NCBI RefSeq assembly: GCF_019925205.1
Contig: NC_083565.1
Location: 22,720,241 to 22,784,240, forward strand
Source: Metopolophium dirhodum
Lineage: Eukaryota; Arthropoda; Insecta; Hemiptera; Aphididae
Direction: 5' to 3'
Length of the DNA stretch: 64,000 bases
The first letter of the stretch is position 1. Every line of letters starts with the position of its first letter. Below, piece after piece: positions 1-10,600 of this stretch. The notes below the pieces were generated by a model. The model had not been told where the DNA came from. It saw nothing but the letters and a program-made list of their open reading frames with translations, and did not search any database. The position numbers and the translations under genes are program-made.

Positions 1-800
1 TGAAATAAAAAAGGTTTGTTATTAAGTGATTCCAAGAATACCTACTAAAGGTAATTTTTTAAAAGCTATTGCCTATTTGTAATAGTTTGATAATTTATGA
101 TCATAATGCGAGGTCTTTAACACATAAATAAATAGAATCAAGTTTATTGGTACTTATAGTATGATTTAATTATACTGGGTGACATTTAGATACCTAAGTT
201 TAAGCTCATTCCCCATTGTTGACCCTGTTTACCAAAATGTTAAATTAGTTTTGTAGAATATTATAGATCGTTGGTGGGTTGTTTCTGGATAATATAAACT
301 TTGTCCGTATGGCTGATTTGAATTGACTATTTTTATTGCACCCGAAGACGATCTTATCACTTGTTTTTAATAATTGTATAGGGATTTGTATTTTTATTTC
401 CATACAATATTTTTCAATATTTTTATCATCCCGTTATTATTGCACTCTATTGATACCTAAATTAACATTATAAGGTGTATATTAGGTGGTATTTGTAAAA
501 TAATAATTTTTTATGGTATTATTGGTACTACTTCGGAATAGTAAAATACTTTAAAATGTTTCACCATGTTATATTTTCTAATCTTAATCATTTTTTTTAA
601 ATTAGGTTAGGTTAGGTTATTTATTCAAAAAATGTAATTCAATCAAATTAAATAACTCAAATTTTCAAACACTACCATCAGCACCATTAAATCTTTCTAG
701 TTTCTTTATCCTTAAATGCAATAACACACTCTCCAGTCATATCCCATTCTTAATAATACTTCAATGTCAAACACCTCAGGTATAAGCCTCGATTCTACTT
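1..800. other. A+T-rich intergenic DNA, no gene seen
   Basis: I see no coding signal here. The only distinct motif is a short (TTAGG)3 tract at 602-616. The rest is A+T-rich sequence with simple runs. Confidence 0.6.
602..619 (+). repeat. Short telomere-type tract (TTAGG)3
   Basis: Three perfect TTAGG units followed by TTA. TTAGG is the canonical telomere repeat of most insects, aphids included. Three units can arise by chance in A+T-rich DNA, so this is weak alone. It matters because similar tracts occur at 47351 and 58240. Confidence 0.5.
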
Positions 801-806
801 TAACTT

Positions 807-1146
807 TCCCCCTACGACGGCAAACTAATCCCAGTGCATCCCGAGGAGTCCCTAGAACAAGCCGAACTGTATTTTTTAACGTAGCCTCTGGTCCCCGATC
901 AACTTAAAATCAAATACATTAAAGAAAAATTTGTAGGTGATGCCCATCTCTGGTACAATACCCTACTGCCTTCACCCTCAGTATACCAAGATTTTTTAAT
1001 ATTCTTCAGAAGCCACTTTTGGTCAAACAATCATCAACGTTCCCATCCGCAATGAACTATACTAGTCTTATTTACATAAAGATAATGACTCCCTACAAGA
1101 ACATAAGCCCGTTTTCTAAGACCTCCAATGGATCAGGCTGATATGG
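807..1146 (+). pseudogene. Decayed retrotransposon gag (capsid-like) fragment
   Basis: Starting at 807, the frame reads PPYDGKLIPVHPEESLEQAE and, after an in-frame TAG near 873, a segment containing KIKYIKEKFVGDAHLWYNTL. It then reads FRSHFWSNNHQRS. The reading shifts frame to IRNELY (stop) SYLHKDNDSLQEH and again to PPMDQADMV. This order of motifs resembles the capsid-like gag of LTR-type retroelements that are common in aphid genomes; the assignment rests on memory of the family, not a search. At least two stops and two frameshifts show it is dead. I see no protease or reverse transcriptase directly downstream in phase, although a LINE-type fragment follows about 0.8 kb later. Confidence 0.55.
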
Positions 1147-1159
1147 TTATGGACCACGG

Positions 1160-1900
1160 TGGGCATAGTGGGTAATGACCCTAAAATAATAAAAACAATA
1201 TATTTAATAATCCAACTGGTGGCTATAAGTATAATATAGTTAAATACGAATAGAAATACTAGGTAGTAAATACTAAATAGATTGTAATTTTCGATGTAGA
1301 AATTGTTGCATTTTCAATGTTTCAAATAAACAGTACAATAAAATTAGTTCAGAACATTATATTATATTATGAATTATAAATAATATATATTAATTATTAA
1401 TAACTAATAAGTAATCATTAATTAATGTACAATATACCTAGTGAAGATAAGATAATTTTTATATTTTATTCGTTTTATTTATTCTGTGGCTAAACAGTAG
1501 GTATACACTATAAAGTATTGATTGAAAAAAAAATAATCACCAAAATATTATTAGTTATTCTTTGTCGAACTGTCGTTAATCGTTATTAATTATTACTTAT
1601 TATATTGAGTACGAACAACGAATACCTATTTGAATTAAAAAAATACCAAGTTATATCTGATTGACCATTTTTACATGCAAATAAAGTATAAAATAGTAAA
1701 TTACATAAAAAAAAACTTAATTTATTTTAGATTCTGAATAGAATAATGTGTTCTTTTTTTATTATTTTTTTTTGTGTATCATACCCTTTTACTACAAAAA
1801 AAATAATTCAATTTTCTTCTACAACATCTTTTTTGGTTGGAAAGTGAATCTAGTTCTGTACTTTTGGGGTCAAAAGTAATCAGAAATAGTTAGGAAAAAC
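1160..1900. other. A+T-rich spacer with transposon debris, no gene
   Basis: No open frame of interest. Around 1790-1880 there is a diverged piece (a GTGAATCTAGTTC-like stretch and a GGGGTCAAAAGT-like stretch) resembling the repeat seen at 21650-21830 and 31020-31180, so part of this spacer is repeat-derived. Confidence 0.5.
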
Positions 1901-1907
1901 AAACTAC

Positions 1908-2100
1908 AAACGAGCAAACGAGGTAGCAGCAAGAATCCAAGCTGGGAATAAATGTTACTATGGACTTACTAAGGTACTAAGCTCACGAACAATATCGCGA
2001 AGAATGAAAGAATAATAATTATATACGTCCCTGATACGACCGGTTATATTGTATAGATCAGAAACATGACCACTTAGAAAAATCCAAGAAAAATGGACGA
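1908..2100 (+). pseudogene. LINE reverse transcriptase C-terminal fragment
   Basis: The frame containing 1911-1922 reads RANEVAARIQAGNKCYYGLT, then KVLSSRTISRRMKE, two stops, and LYTSLIRPVILYRSET. This is the pattern found just after the palm domain in RTE/Jockey-like LINE polymerases (a rixRIqaGNraYy... block followed by lYktiirPvvlYgsEtW). Two adjacent TAA codons and a TGA in place of the usual Trp codon show it is inactive. It is an isolated 65-codon remnant, and no catalytic FADD motif is present. Confidence 0.6.
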
Positions 2101-2104
2101 GCAC

Positions 2105-3420
2105 AGTTTCATTTTGCCTACTACCGTTGAGCCGTTGTGCGTAGTTTTATTTTTTTCACAAAACCATACAACTATTTAATGTAACCATTATAAACGTATC
2201 TTTTATATATACGATTAAAGTCATTAAACGACCAACGAGTATACATTATATTGTGAACTGTGACGATTGTTTTAAGTTTTTGTTATTGTTGCCTATTTGC
2301 CTATGTATTTTACTCTTTAGTATGTTGTATGCCTAATGCCTTGTATTATAATACCAGTCTAAGTCTTGAATAAGGTAAATATCTGTATTTTGATTATTAT
2401 TATTATGCTTATGCCCTTCTTATTTTTTGTATGACTTTTTATAACTTTTATGACATTATAAATATATTTTCAAAACAAAGTTCACGTATAAAATTATAAT
2501 TTTTTTTTTTTAATGTTAATTAATTTACATTAATATATATGCTTGTATTGAAAATGTTTTTGTTTTTGTTATGTTTTTTAATAAACCACCCCATATCAAA
2601 GTTAACAGTTATTCTTAAAAGAGGCCCTGCTTAAGGAACAGTGCCCCAGGGGGCCAAAAACATAAATAAGTCTCTGATGTTAAATATATCTTTGTAAGTA
2701 AATAGTAATTAAAACAAAACAAAAAAATCAAGTTTAAAAAAAAAAAAAAAATGTGGTGACCTTTCTGATTTAAAACTCGGTTGACTGGCACCTTTTAAAA
2801 ATTGCAGAGGCACTCTAGGCTGCCATAGAACCAAGAAGACGAACGATATTTAATTAAAATACAATTATCTAGGTATCTATATAAAATGAAAATCATTAGA
2901 ACGAAATAAAAAATAATTTCATCAAATTCAATTCACTCGACCAAATCTACGTATTACTTGAATAACATTCAAACGTCAATCAGTAACACACTGACACAAG
3001 TGAGTGGTGAGTGTCATATTTAAGTTTTCCATCATTAAAAACAATGTTTTTCGATGGGGAAACCATCCGATAACTATTTAAGGGTGGGGAGGCGGTGTAT
3101 TATATCAACAAAAATGATTTCAAAAAATCCTAAAACTGGACAAAATGTTGGATCATTATTTGTTGAGGTACATCAGTTTGGATCAGTGGCGTCCGCAGGG
3201 GGGGGGGCTTAACAAGCATTTTTCTAAATTTTTTTTTAAAAATCATAATCGTATAAAAGCTTGCAAATGGACATACGCTTCTATGTGGAGGCGATGTTGT
3301 ACGGTGAATTAATTTCATTTTTAAATAATTAAAGACTGGTGATTAATTTATTGACTATGGAGGTGTGTCAAAATCATTTTACGTAGACGTAGGGCATTGT
3401 GCTTTGTCTTCATTGAACAC
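2105..3420. other. Non-coding spacer with one hAT-like end
   Basis: No credible gene. At 3184 the + strand reads CAGTGGCGTCCGCAGG followed by a G run, which resembles the CAGTGGCG terminal motif of the hAT element at 38940. I did not find a partner end, so it may be a truncated copy. Confidence 0.4.
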
Positions 3421-3423
3421 AGC

Positions 3424-3720
3424 CTACTGGCTGTATCATAGTGCTTCAAAACATCGTGCTGCCATGAAACGATTGGTCCGAGAATGAGTCCGCCCGAATA
3501 ATCCAAGTGATCTGAATAGTATCCATAGAGTATACGAAAAGAGATGTGTGCATTCCCAGAGGAATGAGAGTATGCCGAGAGGAAAAAAAGTATTCCGAGA
3601 GGGTTGTCTCCGTATATAAGGCATAGCGAAGTTTGTCATCCCCACTCATTTGTTGCGCAATATCTGCATTGTCTTGTGTGTTCTTTCATATTATAATATA
3701 TTGGTATGTGTTTGTAATTG
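3424..3720 (+). promoter_or_regulatory. TATA-containing promoter-like segment, possible solo LTR
   Basis: The + strand has a clean TATA motif (TATATAAGG at 3614-3622) followed about 25-30 bases later by a TCATCCCCACTCATTTG stretch, which would suit an initiator. The preceding 150 bases are more GC-rich and contain repeated GAGAGG/CCGAGAGG words. The layout is like the U3/R part of an LTR or a stand-alone promoter. I could not find matching LTR ends or a target duplication, and no gene lies directly downstream in frame. Confidence 0.25.
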
Positions 3721-3723
3721 AAC

Positions 3724-4684
3724 GATTAATGTATCATGTTATTTATGGATGATCGAAATGAAATTATTATTGCGTAATACTCATGTTAATCTAGGTCGCT
3801 AGATATTGATTATTGGTAGGTACGTAATGTCAATTTGTGAATTATGAATTTGTATGATTTAAGTTGAATGCAATGTTGATTTCTTTATAGAAATAATTTA
3901 ATTGCGTTATATGTGCCACGCCCAGGTAGGTATATTCATATTGGAAATTCATCTTATTGTTTATTAATATTATAATGTATATTATATTATTATTTATATA
4001 TTACAATTATAATATAAGGTACTTATCGCAATATTTTTTTGCAATTAATACTGTATCTACCAGAATTAACAAATAGAAAGTAATAATGTACCTACTATTA
4101 AATTCAAGAATTTAATAATCCTAGTATTTATAATCAATGATAGTACCTACCTACGCACAATCAACGGACTTAGGTAAATTAGTAATGACCTGTATAATAT
4201 GTACCTAATACCTATACGAAAAACTATGTATGGCTGTTTGTACAGAATGTTTAAATACCTCCCATTCACTTTGAAATAGTTTTTGTGCATCCAATAAAAT
4301 ATATTTCAATCGTTTAAAGAAATGTACAGTTTGTTTTATTAACATTTTTAATTATTTGTTTCGCTTATTGTACCTATAAAAAAACATATTATTTATTCGC
4401 ACATGATTTTACCATTAAAATACATCAAATGAGGTAGTAATTTAAAAAATAATATTTTCTTCTTTTTTGTTTTATTTGAGGAATTACTTATAGCAATTAT
4501 AGTTATTTAGGTACTTAAAAATATTATATTTGGAACAACTTATATAATATGTTCCCAATATCTTATCTAATAACATACACATTTGTAAAACTAATTTAAT
4601 TATCAAATGAATCAAAAGCAATTGGCCATTACACGACTCGTTAGTTTATAATTCACAACGCATTTGTTTAGTATCAGTAGAACA
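3724..4684. other. 5' flank of the PLBD gene
   Basis: A+T-rich, with no coding signal. The half-palindrome at 4121-4142 (CTAGTATTTATAATCAATGA plus TA) recurs as both arms of the 40-bp palindrome in intron 5 (8113-8152). No obvious TATA box was identified close to the start codon at 4685. Confidence 0.45.
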
Positions 4685-7600
4685 ATGTTGTCAATAAGAT
4701 GTATACTTCTCTCATTGTTGTCTGTTTGGGCGTTACAGTGTTCGGCCATACAAAAAAACCAAACGCTGCTAGCGGTGAAAAGGGACAACAATCGAATAAC
4801 TATTCAGCCTAAACTCTACATTGCTAAACCCAAAGAGATAATTATCGGTGAAGCCAAGTATATAGAAAGAATCAACAGTACAGGGTACGTATACATTGCA
4901 GTAGACAACTATAACAACTTTAATAAAGAACGATTTTAGTAATTTTTTATAATCGTTTTAAATAAATATCGAATAGCAATAGTTAGACGTATAAGCAATG
5001 TAAATAATTTCAAGATAAGCATTTAAAGTTTAAATATTGACAAAATAAGTAAAAATAACGAAAATATGCAAATTATTTTGAGCTAGAAATTCATAAAATT
5101 TTGCTTTTTAAATCTAAGATTTTAGAATGTAATAAAAGATTCCTCATAATTTTACTGTACAGCAAAGTGACACCCACTTTTTTTTTTTGTTAATATTTCA
5201 ACGCTTATTACAGTTTTCTTTATTCTGTTTTGTTCATGGACATATAAAATGTTGTATTATATAATATGTATTATGTATTATAGATATATTATTTTACTTT
5301 GTCTATGTTTTGTTAAATAATTAATATTCAACATATTGTCATTGGCTATTGCTAATATACTCTAATGATAAGAACGAGCCCCCAGCACAAGCTTAGCTTA
5401 TAGGGGGGGGGGGGGGGGGTGCTGCTGCAATATTTAATTAATAATGTTTATAGATATTGTTGCAATATAGATTAGAATCAAACTGGTTTTTGTAACATTA
5501 TGTGTAATGTTAGTTTAGTATTGGTATTAACTAAACATTTTTATTTAGTAGAGGTCGAAGAAGTCTATAGACGCTTATTAAGTAATATTATTTTTATGTG
5601 TAAGCAAGGTTTGATTTAGTCTCAATTGGTACGACACAATAGTCATGAGAATTATGAATTCGTTTACAAAATTTAAAACAAAAAATTATTTTTTGGTGGA
5701 AATGTATAAGCCGTTGTCTCATTCAGTAGAAAAAGGAAAGTTACACTTTTAAAGGAAAAGAAAATCATTCACATCATGTGCCTACACCAAAGTTGACACA
5801 ATATATGAATACTGAGTTTCACATACATAATATATAATTTATTTTAAGATTCGGGAAACTCGTTTTAATAATAATAATTAAAATGAGTAATTTATATTTA
5901 AATAAATTAGGGTATATGATATCCTTATAGTGTTTATCGATTCACGTTTTTGTTTAATATATTTTTGTGACTTATTTGAAACACAATTTTAGATGGGCCT
6001 ATTTGGAGATCAGGACTTCACAAAAAGCCAAAGACGAAGATCAAGCTTATGGTGCTGGGTATTTGGAAGGAACGTTAACCGCCGATCTCATACACAGCTA
6101 TTGGTCCAATACGGCTAAAGGCTATTGCACCGACCGGCCGAAGGTCTGTCAACAACTAAAAGATTATATGACGACTAATCAAAATTGGATTAAATCGAAA
6201 TCAAACGACTCGGACCCTTATTGGTACCAGGTATGTTATTTATTTTTTCAATCACCTTTCGGTCTCACCGTACATCTTAAACGATTATTTTGGTATACAA
6301 TATTATATAGGTCGGACTGTATTATAAACAACTTGATGGGTTGTACGACGGATACATGCAAGGCAAGTCACCCGGTACGCCCGATTTGACTTGGGACGAT
6401 TTATAGTGAGTTTATTGTTATTTTCATACGTTATAAATGACAATAGGTATAATATTATGATATTATAGTCGGTGGAAGACGTAAGCGCCAAAATTAAATC
6501 AGAAAAAAAAGTTGTATCGTACGATAACGCCAAAATCCTAGATATGGAGTACCTGTGTGCCACGGTTAAAAGATATTAAATTTAGAACTACTTATATATT
6601 ATATTTTAACAATTTATTTTTGACAATTTTTTATAAGATCGAAAAAATCAACTGATTTATTCAAATTATATTTATTTGTATGTATATAATATTTTAACAA
6701 TTTATTATTGTCTATTGACAATTTTTTATGAGATCGAAAAAACCAACCAAATAATTAAAACTATAATTTATTAATTTCTATTATTTATTGTCAATTTTTT
6801 ATAAGATGGACATTTTTAAATAACTACTTATATTAATTTTGGCTCAAATGATTTCAGTCATTTTTGTACCTTTAGCGCTTATATCATATTATAGCTGATA
6901 TTATAGTAATATTATGTGAAATTGTTCACATAGTTCATATTAAACATCACACGATAATTTTAAAACTATTTCGTTATATGTGTTGCAAATTCCATATATA
7001 TAATATTAATGTATTATACCTATTTCTATAGCTGGTTAAACGCCCTGTACGACTTGCGCGACGTATCCATATCTTTGAATCCGTCAGACATCAGTAACCG
7101 AGTCTTGGGAAGTGGATCATGTTCGGCTCTCATCAAGCTGTTGCCGGAAAACAAAGACATACTCGTGTCACACGTGTCGTGGAGCGGGTAAACACGACGG
7201 ACAATAATTAATATAACCCAATTTTACAGTTTAATAAAACCTCATTGTACAATAATTGAGTTATTTGGCGTATTTGGGGGATTATACAATTCAAGTGACC
7301 TCGTCGTTAAAATTAATTATTAAGAGGAATTTCTAAAATTAGAGCGAATTTACTTCTTATAAAATTTAAAGGCAAGATTATTATCAGGGACGTCTTGGAA
7401 GTTTTTATTGATATTTTTTTTATTAAAAAGCAAGTTATGACCATTAAAAAAATATATATATTTAATTATAAATATATATTATAAATTAATCGCCGTATTA
7501 AAATGCCGTACCAACAATGAACTTCGGGGGGTTTGAACCCTTGACCACCTCTCCCCTATATACGCCACTGGTAGACGTTATTTCACGCATTTTACTAGAT

Positions 7601-10600
7601 GATTGACCTCATGCACTCTGCAGGTATGAAACGATGTTGAGAATTCAGAAGAGGTACAGTCTGCGGTTCAGAAAGAGCAAAACGTCCAACAAACTGATAC
7701 CCGGGTTCGATATGTCGTTCAGTTCGTACCCGGGCATAATTCAATCCGGAGACGATTTCTACCTGATATCCTCTGGTTTAACCACTATGGAGACCACTAT
7801 CCAAAATTATAACAATTCCCTATGGTCTAACGTGAAACCGATCGGTCAGGTATATAATATAATATGCATACATATACGAATAATATTTTAGGTCTTCATT
7901 CTTTTATCAAGGCCGTTATTGCAGTTATGTGGATAAGATATATTATACATATTGAATTCGGATCTATCGTTCTTATCGTTTGTTATAGTAGATCATTGAC
8001 CAGTAGGTGCTGTTTACTGTTTAGGTAGGATGTTTGTGAGTCGTAAAATTATAAATCGTATAAGTATAGTGTATACTATATAATATACGAATAGGTATGA
8101 ACACAAACATATTATCATTGATTATAAATACTAGTATTTATAATCAATGATATTATCAATTAAAAATAAATATGATACAGCCAAATATAGGTATCTAATA
8201 ATTAAATTATATATCGCATATGATTAGTATTGATTACTGTTCACATATTTTGTACACCAATTTGATAAAGTTTATAAGTAAAAATACGCAACAGTAGGTT
8301 GTAGGTACCAAAAATATCCAAAAATATAAAATATAAATTATGGAAACTGTCCAATACGCGACAAATGAAATTAATTTTGGATTAATGTATAGCTTTATAC
8401 CTGAAATTGTTTTGTAGTACACAACTGAGTCATCAATAAATTACAAATTAACTTATTTTTCAATTTTTTCTCAAAAATGTTCCACGAAATAGTATAAAAT
8501 TAAATATTTTATTCAGATAAGTAAGTCAATAGTAAAATTCGGTTTTTTTAGTTACTATAATATATCAAAATAATTAATATTAGTCTATAGCACGTTATTT
8601 GTCAAACATACTAATTATTATTAACTCGTGTTAGGCAGCAGTTCAGTTCAAATAATATACTTTTGTTAATATAATATTATAGCATACAATAAAATAAAAT
8701 AAACAAGTCAAATTAATAAGGGTAACATAATTAGGTAACATATTGGTAACATATTGGTAACTTTTAGTTGCTTTGGTAGTTTCAGTATTTGTTACCCGCA
8801 AGTTGTCATAAGTCATTTGACCAGTACTGGGCCATATTTATAGGGTTCTGGTTTGCTTCTACTATGGCAATTAAAATCTTCGAGAATAATTCTTGCATTT
8901 TGGTAACATTTTTTGGTTTGTAGAATTCGAACGGAGTATTTAGTGGTTTATACACAGATGTTACCGTGCATTTTCCTAGATCTATCGTTATAACTTCAAT
9001 ATCATTTACTTCCGTAATTTCCGTGGATATGATCTCTATTGTGGGTTTAGTAAATATTGCACTGCCTTACTTTTTATGCGGTTTAAATTCTGCGAGTTTC
9101 ATTCCATTTATCGGTGGAGACTCGTTTGCGCACATATTAATATATTTTTTAAATTTACGACAACTCATTTGCGCACAAAATAGTAAACAATGAAAACTAG
9201 CTTTTAGGTACAATTTTGGGTGTACAGGGTCTTAAGCTGCTCAACACGTTCAATATTATTGATATCAATGAACACCCGTTAATTGGGTTAGTGAACCAGC
9301 CGATAGCCCAAGAACAACGAACGGAGCTGAAAACTTTCACATGCACTTCAATAGTCAATTTTATACCTCCCACCCTCACATTCACCAAATTATTCAAATA
9401 CTTCAAGCCGATACTAGTTTAAAAATAAATTCATTAAAAAGAAATATACCTGTAGAATAGAACTATTAAAAAAGTAAAATGAAATGAAAATAATATATTC
9501 CGATTACAAGTCTAAAAAAATTGATCTTTTAACATTTTTGATGCAAACGCGTACCAATAAATATTTATATATATTTTTTTCTTTTATTAGTGAACCCGCG
9601 GCAACTTAGGCCATTGGGTAGTTTATAAACTGTGGGGGAGGGAATAGTAGATGTAAACACGTGTGTGTAGTTTTGGCTTATTTTAAAGTGGGCACCCGTA
9701 AGTATCTGCCATGCCCGGGTGGGGGATGGCGGTACTTGTTCTCCGGACACCGTGACTTGCCCGAAGAAAAATGCCACCCATGAACCGAGGTTTGAACCAG
9801 CGCCGTTGTGCGTCATACCCGACGCCTTAGTCTGCTCGGCCACTCCCCCCTCCCAATAAATATTAAATATGTATTAACTGTAATTTGTAAATTTTAATGA
9901 CTTTTTTTGTAAAAATGATTGTACCTAATTTATTGTAATTTGTGTAATTTGTAATTTAACAAAATTGTGAATAATTACTTTCTAAGGAAGCTGTTCTAAA
10001 ATAAATAGCTAACACAACACTTTTAAACCCGCAAGTCTATAACATCAGAATATGAAGAGACAGAAACTCCTTTTAAAGGGCGAAGGAAAATGTTGTTTGA
10101 GTATAATAATTGTCCACTATCAGTGTTGATCAACTCGAAAATATTATACGCAGATTATGTACACCCTTAGTACTTATAGTTACCCTGTACGTGGAAAAAA
10201 GGTTTCTATTGTTAGTAAATTGTGCGCAAATGAGTTGTAGCACATTTATCTTGGGTACTTTTGATTCATTATCTCTATGTGTCTCAATTTTATTTTTACC
10301 TAATGGCTAATGTTGTACTAAAATAATAAAATCGTAAATCATATTAATGATAAAAACAACGAATTTGTTGTTTATCATACATACTCAGAACTATATTTAT
10401 TGTCCATTCATTATAAATATAAAATAATCAACATAATATATGCAAATACATTGTACAACGGCCGATTTCATATTTTACCGTATAACACACGCACATACTT
10501 ACCTAAAATAGTAAAATACATAATCATAGTACAATAATAATATGTATTAATATGTACAGTAATAATACGTCTGTAATATAGGTACTGGAATTTGTACGAG

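Noticed and set aside
3424..4330. Complete solo LTR
   Set aside because: TATA and a possible AATAAA (4295) exist, but candidate TG/CA ends have no 4-6-bp target duplication. Kept only as a promoter-like segment.
4664..4684. Upstream TTG start extending the PLBD exon by seven codons
   Set aside because: Eukaryotic genes start at ATG, and the ATG at 4685 directly precedes a good signal peptide.
5402..5419. Long G run as a regulatory quadruplex site
   Set aside because: A mononucleotide run with no G-tract spacing. Similar runs at 3198, 21666 (C) and 22677 lie in repeats and are likely slippage products.
9565..9843. 92-codon open frame on the - strand
   Set aside because: It is read through the tRNA-derived SINE.
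9780..9852. Functional tRNA gene
   Set aside because: A and B boxes are present, but the cloverleaf stems and anticodon arm do not form properly and a SINE body follows directly.
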